A stretch of DNA of 64,000 bases from Streptomyces sp. C10-9-1 (GTDB taxonomy: Bacteria > Actinomycetota > Actinomycetes > Streptomycetales > Streptomycetaceae). Made by a program: the position numbers and the translations under genes. The notes under the pieces were generated by a model. That model saw only the letters and a program-made list of their open reading frames with translations. It was not told the DNA's origin and did not search any database. Shown here one piece after another: positions 1-8,073 of this stretch; within the stretch, counting starts at the first letter, position 1; each line of letters begins with the position of its first letter. The stretch spans positions 496,001 through 560,000 of the forward strand of contig NZ_JANHKP010000001.1 of the NCBI RefSeq assembly GCF_024497955.1, given 5' to 3'.

Positions 1-386
1 GCCAGGAACTCGCGCTTGGTCATCCCGCCCACCAGCGCCTCCACCAGGTCGGCGGTGGGCATGGCGTCGAAGGCGTCGCGCAGGTGCCCCGTCGCCAGGG
101 GCCCGTACTCCTTCTCGTCGAAGACGCGGTCCAGCACCAGGCCCCGGGCCGCGGGGAGGTCCAGCGACTCGCGCAGCAGATCGCCGAACAGGTGCACCTC
201 CACCCCCCGGTCTCGCAGCACGTCGGCGAACCCGTCGTGCTCCTGGCGGGCGCGGCGCACCCACAGCACGTCGTCGAAGAGGAGCGCGTCCTTGTTGCTC
301 GGTGTGAGCCGCTTCAGTTCCAGATCCGGCCGGTGGAGGATGACCTGGCGCAGGCGGCCGGTCTCGGAGTCGACGTGGAATCCCAT
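1..386 (-). CDS. arcA: Arginine deiminase, N-terminal part (gene runs off the window)
   Basis: Hydrolyses L-arginine to citrulline and ammonia, the first step of the arginine deiminase pathway, in the cytoplasm. The 128 visible codons start MGFHVDSETGRLRQVILHRP and continue with LELKRLTPSNKDALLFDDVL, the family's N-terminal block that includes the conserved FDDVLW substrate-loop segment. The start is the ATG at 386; no upstream in-frame start looks better. The catalytic HxE and C-terminal Cys regions lie outside the window, so activity cannot be judged. The gene points the same way as pnkp upstream of it, but a hairpin separates them, so it is probably its own transcription unit. Confidence 0.9.
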   Translation of the reverse strand, partial: MGFHVDSETGRLRQVILHRPDLELKRLTPSNKDALLFDDVLWVRRARQEHDGFADVLRDRGVEVHLFGDLLRESLDLPAARGLVLDRVFDEKEYGPLATGHLRDAFDAMPTADLVEALVGGMTKREFL

Positions 387-510
387 GCCCCCATCCTCAC
401 CGCGCCGGGGACCGTTCACCCGGCGAACGGCGCAGCTCCTCCCCCCCCCGGCCGCCGCCGGGCCGGGAGAGGGCGCGCCGCGGCGGTCGGGCCCGGCGGC
501 GGGGGCGGTG

Positions 511-549
511 CCCCGGCCGCCGGCGGTGGCGCCCGCCCGGCGGCCGGGG
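511..549 (-). terminator. Hairpin downstream of pnkp
   Basis: A perfect 13-bp GC inverted repeat (511-523 with 537-549, 13-nt loop) begins about 10 bp past the pnkp stop. The position fits a rho-independent-like terminator without a U-tract. Confidence 0.5.
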
Positions 550-558
550 GCCCCGGTG

Positions 559-3252
559 TCACAGCCGGGGGTCGACCGGCTCCGACTCCAGCGCGAGGAC
601 CGCGAACACGGCCTCGTGGACCCGCCACAGCGGTTCCGCGTCGGCGAGCCGGTCCAGCGCCTCCAGCCCGAGCGCGTACTCGCGCAGCGCGAGTGAGCGC
701 TTGTGGCCCAGGGAGCGCTGCCGCAGCCTCTCAAGGTTCTCCCGGCGTGTGTACTCCGGGCCGTAGACGATGCGCAGGTACTCGCGTCCGCGGACCTTCA
801 CACCGGGCTGGACCAGGCGTCCTCCGGCGTTCCTGGCGAGCGCCTGGAGCGGCTTGACGACCATGCCCTCCCCGCCGCGGCCGGTCAGCTCCAGCCACCA
901 GTCGGTCCCCGCGCGCACCGAGTCCTCGTCTCCCGTGTCCACCAGCAGGCGGCGGGTGATCCGCAGCAGACCCGTGGGATCGTGCTCGACGAGGCGGTCC
1001 AGCCAGGCCAGTTGCCGGTCGTGCGGGACCGCCGCGAGGCTGCGGCCCTCGGCCGCCAGGATCTGGAAGGGTGCGAGGTTCACCCCGTCGAGCCCCTCGG
1101 TGCTCCAGCAGTAGCGCCGGTAGGCGTCGGTGAACGCCGTCGCGTCCGCCGCCCGGGCGGCCTGGCGGGCGCGCAGCTCGCCGAGCGGCACGCCCCGGGC
1201 GGCGGCGGCGTCCAGCGCACCGAGCGCCGTCGGGAACACCGCGCCCGAGGCCGCGCCGACCGCGGCGTACTGGGCGCGCAGCAGACCGCTCGCCTTGAGG
1301 GACCAGGGCATCAGCTCGCCGTCCAGCAGCAGCCAGTCGGTCTCCAGCTCCTGCCACAGGCCCGCGGCGCCCACGGCCGCACGCAGCCGCTCCAGCACCT
1401 GCTCCGCGACCCGGGGGTCGTCGAAGAACGGGCGCCCGGTACGGGTGTGCAGGGCTCCCGTGGGGCCCTCGACGCCGAAGCGGCGGGCCGCCGCCCGCGC
1501 GTCCCGGCACACCAGCGCCACGACCCGGGAGCCCATGTGCTTCTCCTCGCACACGACCGTGCCCACACCGTCCGCGCGGTACTGGGCGAAGGCCTCCGCC
1601 GGGTGCTCCAGGTAGCCCTCCTGCCGGGTGGTGGCGGTGGGGGCCATCGTGGGCGGGAGGTAGGCGAGCAGCCTGGGGTCGACGGCGAAGCGGCTCATCA
1701 CCTCCAGCGCCGCGGCCGCGTTCTCCTCCCGGACGGCCACCCGCCCCATCTGCCGGGTCTCCACCGCCCGGCGGCCCCGGACGTCCGCCAGGTCAAGCGG
1801 CCGGCCCTCGCGGCCGCCCGGCGCCTCGCTGGTCATCGGGCGGACCGGCTCGTACCAGGTCCGCTCGGCCGGGACCTCCACCAGCTCCCGCTCGGGCCAG
1901 CGCAGCGCGGTGAGCTTGCCTCCGAAGACCGCACCGGTGTCCAGGCAGATGGTGTTGTTCAGCCAGGACGCCGTCGGCACCGGGGTGTGCCCGTAGACCA
2001 CCGCCGCGCGCCCCCGGTAGTCCTCCGCCCACGGGTAGCGCACGGGGAGGCCGAACTCGTCGGTCTCCCCGGTGGTGTCACCGTAGAGCGCGTGCGAGCG
2101 GACGCGGCCGGAGGTGCGGCCGTGGTACTTCTCCGGCAGCCCCGCGTGGCAGACCACCAGGCGGCCCCCGTCGAGGACGTAGTGGCTGACCAGTCCCTCG
2201 ACGAAGGCGCGTACCCGCTCCCGGAAGGCGGGGTCCCTGGCGTCCTCCTCCTGGAGCTGGGCGATGGTCTCGGCGAGGCCGTGGGTGTGCTGGACGGCAC
2301 GCCCCCTGAGCCACCGGCCGAGCTTGTTCTCGTGGTTGCCTGGGACGCACAGGGCGTTGCCCGAGGCCGTCATGGCCATCACCCGGCGCAGCACACCGGG
2401 GCTGTCGGGCCCCCGGTCGACCAGGTCGCCGACGAAGACCGCGGTGCGCCCCTCGGGGTGCACGCCGTCCACGTAGCCGAGCCTGGCCAGCAGGGCCTCC
2501 AGCTCGGAGGAGCAGCCGTGGACGTCGCCGACGATGTCGAAGGGGCCGCTCAGGTGGCGCAGGTCGTTGAAACGGCGCTCCAGGACCACCTCGGCGGCGT
2601 CCGCCTCGGCGGGGCCGCGCAGCACGTGCACCTTGCGGAAGCCCTCGCGCTCCAGACCGCGCAGCGACCTGCGCAGTTCGCGGCGGTGGCGGCTGATCAC
2701 ACGGCGCGGCACACCGGCGCGGTCGGGACGGACGGCGTTGCGGGCGGCACACACGTCCTCGGGCATGTCCAGGACGATCGCAAGGGGCAGCACGTCGTGC
2801 TCGCGCGCCAGTCGCACCAGACTCCGGCGGCTCTCCGGCTGGACGTTGGTGGCGTCGACGACGGTCAGGCGTCCTGCGGCCAGGCGCTTGCCGACGATGT
2901 AGTGGAGCACGTCGAAGGCGTCGCCGCTCGCGCTCTGGTCGTTCTCGTCGTCGGCGACGAGGCCGCGGCAGAAGTCGGAGGAGACGACCTCCGTCGGCTT
3001 GAAGTGCTTCCTGGCGAAGGTCGACTTGCCGGAGCCCGTGGCGCCGACGAGGACGACCAGGGACAGGTCGGTGACGGGGAGGCGGCGCGGGGCTCCGGTG
3101 GAGGCCGTCGGCGTCTCCGGTGCCGCGGCGGCGGTCCGCGCGCCGGGCTGCCGCTCCGCGTCCCGCGGAGCACCGGGGGTGGGGCTCGTGGATTCCATGG
3201 GGTCCGTCGCCGGGTCGGGGGCGCCGTGGCCCGTGGGGTTGCCGCCGGTCAT
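559..3252 (-). CDS. pnkp: Bacterial polynucleotide kinase-phosphatase-ligase (RNA repair)
   Basis: An 897-aa end-healing and sealing enzyme. With Hen1 it repairs RNAs, typically tRNAs cut by ribotoxins, by 5' phosphorylation, removal of 2',3'-cyclic phosphate and ligation. Three domains are visible. An N-terminal kinase carries P-loop GATGSGKST at about residues 70-78. A central metallophosphoesterase carries GDVHG (242-246), GDLVDRGP (about 275) and GNHENK (about 305). A C-terminal adenylyltransferase/ligase carries EEKHMGSR, whose Lys is the expected AMP acceptor. Length matches the family (Clostridium thermocellum Pnkp is 870 aa). The start at 3252 was chosen because it makes a 4-bp ATGA overlap with the hen1 stop; a second ATG 18 codons later (MESTSP) would remove a disordered Pro/Thr-rich leader. 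All three active sites look intact. Confidence 0.93.
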   Translation of the reverse strand: MTGGNPTGHGAPDPATDPMESTSPTPGAPRDAERQPGARTAAAAPETPTASTGAPRRLPVTDLSLVVLVGATGSGKSTFARKHFKPTEVVSSDFCRGLVADDENDQSASGDAFDVLHYIVGKRLAAGRLTVVDATNVQPESRRSLVRLAREHDVLPLAIVLDMPEDVCAARNAVRPDRAGVPRRVISRHRRELRRSLRGLEREGFRKVHVLRGPAEADAAEVVLERRFNDLRHLSGPFDIVGDVHGCSSELEALLARLGYVDGVHPEGRTAVFVGDLVDRGPDSPGVLRRVMAMTASGNALCVPGNHENKLGRWLRGRAVQHTHGLAETIAQLQEEDARDPAFRERVRAFVEGLVSHYVLDGGRLVVCHAGLPEKYHGRTSGRVRSHALYGDTTGETDEFGLPVRYPWAEDYRGRAAVVYGHTPVPTASWLNNTICLDTGAVFGGKLTALRWPERELVEVPAERTWYEPVRPMTSEAPGGREGRPLDLADVRGRRAVETRQMGRVAVREENAAAALEVMSRFAVDPRLLAYLPPTMAPTATTRQEGYLEHPAEAFAQYRADGVGTVVCEEKHMGSRVVALVCRDARAAARRFGVEGPTGALHTRTGRPFFDDPRVAEQVLERLRAAVGAAGLWQELETDWLLLDGELMPWSLKASGLLRAQYAAVGAASGAVFPTALGALDAAAARGVPLGELRARQAARAADATAFTDAYRRYCWSTEGLDGVNLAPFQILAAEGRSLAAVPHDRQLAWLDRLVEHDPTGLLRITRRLLVDTGDEDSVRAGTDWWLELTGRGGEGMVVKPLQALARNAGGRLVQPGVKVRGREYLRIVYGPEYTRRENLERLRQRSLGHKRSLALREYALGLEALDRLADAEPLWRVHEAVFAVLALESEPVDPRL

Positions 3253-4799
3253 GCGTTCTCGCCCTCCTTCTCCGTGGCGCCGGTCCGCGCCTGCGGCTCG
3301 TCCCCCGGCCGCGGGCCGGCCGGTGTGCGCCGCGGTGCGTCCGGTGGGGTGGCGTCCGCGGCCGTCCGCTCGAAGACGGCCATCTGGGTGGGTGGCCCCA
3401 CCTCGGGGTCGTCGGGGCCGACCGGAGCGAACCGCACCCGGTAGCCGTGCCGTTCGGCCACCGAGCCCGCCCAGGCGCGGAACTCCGCGCGGGTCCACTC
3501 GAAGCGGTGGTCGGCGTGGCGGACCCGGCCCGCGGGCAGCGTCTCCCAGCGGACGTTGTACTCGACGTTCGGCGTGGTGACGAGCACGGTGCCGGGCCGG
3601 GCGGTGCCGAACACGGCGTGCTCCAGGGCGGGCAGCCGCGGTGGGTCGAGGTGCTCGACCACCTCGCTGAGGACGGCGGCGTCGTAGCCGGTCAGCCGCT
3701 TGTCGGTGTAGGCGAGCGAGCCCTGGACGAGGCTGACGCGGGAGGCCTGGCGCTCGCCGAGGCGGTCCAGCCTCAGTCTCCGGGCGGCGACGGCGAGGGC
3801 GCGTACCGACACGTCCATGCCCACGATCTCGGTGAAGCGGACGTCCTGGAGCAGGGCCTGGACCAACTGGCCCTGGCCGCAGCCGAGGTCGAGGACACGG
3901 CTCGCGCCCGCGGCGCGCAGCTCCGCGAGAACGGCCTCGCGGCGCTGCACGGCCAGCGGCACCGGGCGGTCCTCGGTGTCGGACGTCTCGTCCACGGCGT
4001 TGTCCACGTCCTCCAGGCGCAGGTCGTCCGCCTCGGCGAGGCGGATCAGCTCCAGCCGGTCCATGGCCTGCCGGGTGAGGCTCCAGCGGCGCGCCAGGTA
4101 GCGGCTGGTGATGAGCTTCTGCTCCGGGTGGTCCGCGAGCCAGCCCTCGCCGGCGCGCAGCAGCTTGTCGACCTCGTCGGGGGCGACCCAGTAGTGCTTG
4201 GCGTCGTCGAGGACCGGCAGCAGGACGTAGAGCTGCCGCAGGGCGTCGCGCAGGCGCAGTTCGCCCTGGAGGACGAGCCGGACGTAGCGGGAGTCGCCCC
4301 ACTCGGGGAAGCGCTCGTCCAGGGGGACCGGTCGGGCGTCGACCTGCGCCCAGCCCAGCGGCTCGAAGAGCGTGCGGACCAGCTCCGCACCGCCGCGCGC
4401 GGGCACGGCGGGGAGTTCAACGCGCAGCGGCAGGGGGGCGGCGGCGCGGTCCGGCAGGGCGTTGCAGACGCCTCGCAGCGCGCTCTTGAACACCGTGCTC
4501 AGGGCGACGGCGAGCAGGGAGGAGGCCGCGTACGGGCGGTCGTTGACGTATTGGGCGAGCGCCGTGTCGGGCGCGCCGCCGCGCCCCTTGCCCTTGCCGC
4601 GCCGTACGAGTGCCACGGGATCGACCTCCAGCAGGAGGGCTGCCGTGCAGCGCTCGGCGGAGGCCTCCGGGTAGAAGACGTGCGCGGTGCCGTAGGCGGT
4701 GGAGAACGCCTGCGCGTTGTCGGGATGCTTGTGCAGCAGGAAGCCGAGGTCCGTCGCGGGGTTCTCCGGGGTACCGGTCGTACTGATCGTCAGGAACAC
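3249..4799 (-). CDS. hen1: 3'-terminal RNA ribose 2'-O-methyltransferase Hen1
   Basis: Methylates the 2'-OH at the broken 3' end before Pnkp seals it, which protects the repaired RNA from being cut again at the same site. The 516-aa protein has an N-terminal half that helps activate Pnkp ligase in characterised systems (starts VFLTISTTGTPENPATDLGF). Its C-terminal SAM methyltransferase carries the motif VLDLGCGQGQL and the metal-binding motif SEVVEHLD (Glu, Glu, His), with a further His in HADHRFEWTR. The GTG start at 4799 is chosen because homologues begin MFLTI; upstream in-frame codons are not coding-like. It is translationally coupled to pnkp by an ATGA overlap. Confidence 0.93.
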   Translation of the reverse strand: MFLTISTTGTPENPATDLGFLLHKHPDNAQAFSTAYGTAHVFYPEASAERCTAALLLEVDPVALVRRGKGKGRGGAPDTALAQYVNDRPYAASSLLAVALSTVFKSALRGVCNALPDRAAAPLPLRVELPAVPARGGAELVRTLFEPLGWAQVDARPVPLDERFPEWGDSRYVRLVLQGELRLRDALRQLYVLLPVLDDAKHYWVAPDEVDKLLRAGEGWLADHPEQKLITSRYLARRWSLTRQAMDRLELIRLAEADDLRLEDVDNAVDETSDTEDRPVPLAVQRREAVLAELRAAGASRVLDLGCGQGQLVQALLQDVRFTEIVGMDVSVRALAVAARRLRLDRLGERQASRVSLVQGSLAYTDKRLTGYDAAVLSEVVEHLDPPRLPALEHAVFGTARPGTVLVTTPNVEYNVRWETLPAGRVRHADHRFEWTRAEFRAWAGSVAERHGYRVRFAPVGPDDPEVGPPTQMAVFERTAADATPPDAPRRTPAGPRPGDEPQARTGATEKEGENA

Positions 4800-4937
4800 C
4801 CGTGTGATTATCGCGGGTTGCCGGTGCGGCGACCACGCGTTTTCGCCCGTCGGGGGCCGTGGGGTCCGCCGGCTGCCGCACGCTCCGGCCGGTGGGTGCG
4901 GCGGCACGGCCGCGCCCGCGGGCCACCGGTACCGGGG

Positions 4938-4969
4938 CCGGTGGCCGCGGCCGCGGCCGCGGCCACCGG
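4938..4969. terminator. 32-bp perfect palindrome between hen1 and mmuM
   Basis: A perfect GC-only palindrome (CCGGTGG...CCACCGG ends, alternating GCGGCC core) sits 7 bp past the mmuM stop and upstream of hen1. It most likely ends mmuM transcription. It also contains overlapping rare-cutter-like CGGCCG repeats. Confidence 0.45.
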
Positions 4970-4976
4970 GTCCGCG

Positions 4977-5885
4977 TCACGGCGGGCGGCGCAGCAGCGG
5001 GGCGAGGGCGGCGATGCGGTCCGGGCCGACCCGGCAGCAGCCGCCCACCAGCCGGGCCCCGGCGGCGCGCCAGGAGCGCACCGGCGCGGAGTCGAACGCC
5101 GCTGCTCCGCGCCAGGTACGGGCGACGGGGTCCCAGTGCTCGCCGCTGTTGGGGTAGACCACCCCCGGTCTGCCGGTGACGGCCGCCGCCACCGCCAGGG
5201 CCGCCCCGGCCTCCGCGGGATCGCAGCAGTTGACCCCGACGGCGGCGACGCCCCGCCGCCCCGCGGCCACCGCGAAGGCCTCCGCCAGGTCCTGTCCGGC
5301 CCGGGTGCGGCCGTTCTCGACGGTGTACGAGAGCCAGACCGGCACCCCGCAGCCCTCCGCGGCCTCCAGCAGGGCGTGCGCCTCCTCGGCGTCGGGCACC
5401 GTCTCCAGGGCCAGCACGTCGGGCCCGGCCGCGGCGAGGGCCTCGATCCGGGGGCGGTGGAAGCGCTCCAGTGCGCCGGGGGGCAGCCCGTAGCGGCCGC
5501 GGTACTCGCTCCCGTCGGCGAGGTGTGCCCCGTAGGGGCCGACCGAGGCGGCCACCCAGACCTCGCGGTCCGCCTCCTCGGCCGCCGCCCGGGCCAGGGC
5601 GACGCTGCGGGCCATCAGGTCACCGGCCTCGCGTCGGCCGGTGCCGCGGCGGGCGAAGCCCTCGAAGGTGGCCTGGTAGCTGGCGCCGATGAGCACCTGG
5701 GCCCCCGCGCGCGCATAGGCACGGTGCGCGGCCAGGATCTGCGCCGGGGCGTCGGCGAGCAGCCGCGCGGACCAGAGTCCGCCGCCCAGGTCGCAGCCCT
5801 GCGCCTCCAACTGGTTGGACAGGCCCCCGTCGAGGAGGAGGGTGTCCTCGGCGAGCGCCTCGGCGAGCGTGCGGGTGGGCTGCAC
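4977..5885 (-). CDS. mmuM: Homocysteine S-methyltransferase
   Basis: Transfers a methyl group from S-methylmethionine or S-adenosylmethionine to homocysteine, giving methionine. The 302-aa protein starts MQPTRTLAEALAEDTLLLDG and has the zinc-ligand cysteines of this family in VGVNCCDP and GGCCRVGPDRI. Length matches the E. coli enzyme (310 aa). It is on the same strand as hen1, about 180 bp upstream, separated by a palindrome, so co-transcription is doubtful. Replenishing methionine next to a SAM-consuming RNA methylase may be coincidental. Confidence 0.9.
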   Translation of the reverse strand: MQPTRTLAEALAEDTLLLDGGLSNQLEAQGCDLGGGLWSARLLADAPAQILAAHRAYARAGAQVLIGASYQATFEGFARRGTGRREAGDLMARSVALARAAAEEADREVWVAASVGPYGAHLADGSEYRGRYGLPPGALERFHRPRIEALAAAGPDVLALETVPDAEEAHALLEAAEGCGVPVWLSYTVENGRTRAGQDLAEAFAVAAGRRGVAAVGVNCCDPAEAGAALAVAAAVTGRPGVVYPNSGEHWDPVARTWRGAAAFDSAPVRSWRAAGARLVGGCCRVGPDRIAALAPLLRRPP

Positions 5886-6150
5886 GGCGTCCTCCCTTCC
5901 TCGTGCGCCTGCGGGGCCGGGCCCGGCGGCCGCGGGGCGCCGCTCCGGCGCGGGGACCGAGCGCTCGGGGACCGGGGCCGGGTCGCGCCCGGGCCGGTGC
6001 GGGCTCCCGGTACCGGGGCCGTGGGCCGCCCACCGGCCCGGGCCCTGGCGCGGGCGCTCGAGGACCTGCGGGACGACGGGGTGCGGGCGCCCTTGCCGGC
6101 CACGGTACTCCGGCCGCCGCCGGGAGCGCCGACGGCGGCCGCGGGGCGCG

Positions 6151-7074
6151 TCAGCCCAGCTGGGACTGCACGGCCGAGGAGATCAGCTCAAGGTGGTCCA
6201 GGTCATCGAGGTCCAGTACCTGGAGGTAGATCCGGGAGCACCCCGTCTCGGCGTAGCGACCGATCCTGTCCACCACCTCGTCGGGGGAGCCGGCCAGCCC
6301 GTTGGCCCGCAGTTCGTCGACCTCCCGGCCGATGGCCGCCGCGCGCCGGGCCACCTCGGCGTCGTCCTTGCCGACGCACACCACCAGGGCGTTGGAGTAG
6401 ACGAGGTCGCCGGGAGCCCGGCCCGCCCGGGCGGCGGCCTCGCGGACTCGGCCGAACTGGCGCACCGTGTCCTCGATCGACGCGAAGGGCAGGTTGAACT
6501 CGTCGGCGTAGCGGGCGGCCAGCCGCGGGGTGCGCACCGCCCCGTGGCCGCCGATCAGCACCGGGACCCTTGCCTGGGCGGGCTTGGGCAGGGCGGGCGA
6601 GTCGGTGAGCCGGTAGTAGGTGCCGTCGAAGTCGAAGGTGTCACCGGTCCCGGTGCCCCACAGCCCGGTGATGATCGCCAGCTGCTCCTCCAGCCTGCCC
6701 ATCCTCTCCTTCGGGAACGGAATGCCGTAGGCGCGGTGCTCCTCCTCGAACCAGCCTGCGCCGAGGCCGAGTTCGATCCTGCCCCCCGACATCCGGTCGA
6801 CCTGGGCCACCTGGATCGCGAGCACGCCCGGGTGGCGGAAGGTGCCTGCCGTCATCAGCGTGCCCAGGCGGATCCTCCGCGTCTCGCGGGCGAGCCCGGC
6901 CAGGGTGATCCATGCGTCCGTCGGCCCGGGCAGCCCGTCGGCCGATCCCATGCGGAGGTAGTGGTCGGAACGGAAGAAGGCGTCGAAGCCCAGGTCCTCG
7001 GTGGCCTTGGCGACGGTGAGCAGCGTGTCGTAGCTCGCGCCCTGCTGGGGCTCGGTGAAGATGCGAAGATCCAT
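6151..7074 (-). CDS. LLM-class F420-dependent oxidoreductase
   Basis: A 307-aa luciferase-like TIM-barrel flavin/F420 oxidoreductase; substrate unknown. It begins MDLRIFTEPQQGASYDTLLT and carries typical family stretches: FFRSDHYLRM, TLAGLARETRRIRLGTLMT, FRHPGVLAIQVAQVDRMSGG and RIELGLGAGWFEEEH. The start at 7074 is preferred over the ATG five codons upstream because the beta-strand begins directly after it. Actinobacterial proteins of this type usually use F420, but the sequence alone cannot exclude FMN. It lies 36 bp downstream of the following small gene and may share its transcript. Confidence 0.85.
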   Translation of the reverse strand: MDLRIFTEPQQGASYDTLLTVAKATEDLGFDAFFRSDHYLRMGSADGLPGPTDAWITLAGLARETRRIRLGTLMTAGTFRHPGVLAIQVAQVDRMSGGRIELGLGAGWFEEEHRAYGIPFPKERMGRLEEQLAIITGLWGTGTGDTFDFDGTYYRLTDSPALPKPAQARVPVLIGGHGAVRTPRLAARYADEFNLPFASIEDTVRQFGRVREAAARAGRAPGDLVYSNALVVCVGKDDAEVARRAAAIGREVDELRANGLAGSPDEVVDRIGRYAETGCSRIYLQVLDLDDLDHLELISSAVQSQLG

Positions 7075-7110
7075 GCACCCATCCTGCACCGCACCCCTGC
7101 CCGCGGCCGG

Positions 7111-7596
7111 TCAGCGGGGGCCAGCGCGCCCACGGACGGCCTCGGGAGGGGCGGCCTGGTGCACGGAGAGCCTGCGCAGCATCTCCCTGACCCGGTCCCC
7201 GGATTCGTCGGCGATGTCCATCGTCTCGATGCACTGCCAGTAGAGCCCCTCGTCGTCGGTGGCGCAGGCGACGCCGACCAGGACGATGCCCAGTTCGCCC
7301 AGCAGGCCGAGCAGCGCCGTCAGCACCGCGGCCGGGTCCGCGACGCCCGTCATCCGGGCGGCCCGCAGGCCGGAGGCCCGCACCGCCGGGTGGTCGGCGG
7401 GGGCCCCCGCCCGGGCCGCCGTCTCGCTCAGCGCCCGGGCCTCCCCGCGGAGATCGGGAGGCCCCCCGGCGGCGATGACCCCTCCGACGGCGTGCGCCAG
7501 CGCCTGGATCTGCCAGGCCTCGGCGATCACCTCCGCGACCTCCGTACTGCGCTCCAGCGCCTGCCTGCTGCTGCCGATGAGCCGTAACGCGTCCAT
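7111..7596 (-). CDS. Small conserved actinobacterial protein (DUF6099-like)
   Basis: A 161-aa, mostly helical, Ala/Leu-rich protein that starts MDALRLIGSSRQALERSTEV, with central WQIQALAHAVGG and LLGELGIVLVGVACATDDEG. It resembles Streptomyces proteins labelled DUF6099; this is from memory, not a search. No signal peptide or catalytic motif is visible, and the function is unknown. The acidic conserved segment DEGLYWQCIETMDIADE near residues 115-132 is the most distinctive feature. It lies upstream of the LLM oxidoreductase on the same strand. Confidence 0.65.
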   Translation of the reverse strand: MDALRLIGSSRQALERSTEVAEVIAEAWQIQALAHAVGGVIAAGGPPDLRGEARALSETAARAGAPADHPAVRASGLRAARMTGVADPAAVLTALLGLLGELGIVLVGVACATDDEGLYWQCIETMDIADESGDRVREMLRRLSVHQAAPPEAVRGRAGPR

Positions 7597-7633
7597 CCCC
7601 GCACCCCGTTCCGACGACTGCCTGCCCTCCTAC

Positions 7634-7651
7634 TTCACTACCCAGAGTGAA
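7634..7651. promoter_or_regulatory. Perfect dyad upstream of the DUF6099-like gene
   Basis: TTCACT and AGTGAA flank a 6-bp spacer in a locally AT-richer 145-bp intergenic stretch, 38 bp upstream of the gene starting at 7596. It could be an operator, but no regulator is assigned. Confidence 0.3.
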
Positions 7652-7740
7652 GGTCATCGACCAGAAAAGCCAGGGGAATTCGGAAATCTGTGGACAGCCA
7701 GGCAGTTGTGGATACTTCGATGACTCCGAAGAGTGACGAA

Positions 7741-8073
7741 CTAGTCGAGAGGGAACCGGCTCTCGTTGCGTTCGACCTTCTCGCGCAGCGCCTGGCCCGG
7801 GTCGACGCCGAGCACCTCGCAGAACTGGAGCAGATAGGCGAGCACGTCCGCCACCTCGTCGCGGACCCGGTGCGCCGTCGACTCGTCCTCCATCACCGCC
7901 GCCGACTCCTCGGGGGTCAGCCACTGGAAGATCTCCATCAGTTCGGCGGCCTCGACGCTCAGCGCCGAGGCGAGGTTCTTCGGGTTGTGGTACGTCCCCC
8001 AGCCGCGGGCGGCCGCGAACCCGACCACCGTCCGCTGCAGATCGGCCAGGTCCGGTCGCTCGTCTCTCGTCAT
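7741..8073 (-). CDS. MazG-like nucleotide pyrophosphohydrolase
   Basis: A 110-aa all-alpha NTP pyrophosphohydrolase, probably hydrolysing non-canonical (d)NTPs to monophosphates. The family signature is visible: NPKNLASALSVEAAELMEIF supplies the EExxE-type metal ligands, and RVRDEVADVLAYLLQF supplies the ExxD ligands on the second helix pair. It resembles the RS21-C6/MazG-like single-domain enzymes. The start at 8073 overlaps the stop of the upstream ATPase gene by ATGA, so the two are translationally coupled. Confidence 0.88.
   Translation of the reverse strand: MTRDERPDLADLQRTVVGFAAARGWGTYHNPKNLASALSVEAAELMEIFQWLTPEESAAVMEDESTAHRVRDEVADVLAYLLQFCEVLGVDPGQALREKVERNESRFPLD

Noticed and set aside
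3253..4302. Upstream extension of the pnkp frame to 1247 codons
   Set aside because: The extra N-terminal part is Arg/Pro-rich and lies opposite hen1 coding sequence in another frame. The ATG at 3252 overlaps the hen1 stop exactly.
8070..8073. Possible frameshift joining the ATPase and MazG-like genes
   Set aside because: The overlap is the common ATGA stop/start arrangement; both proteins have complete family lengths.
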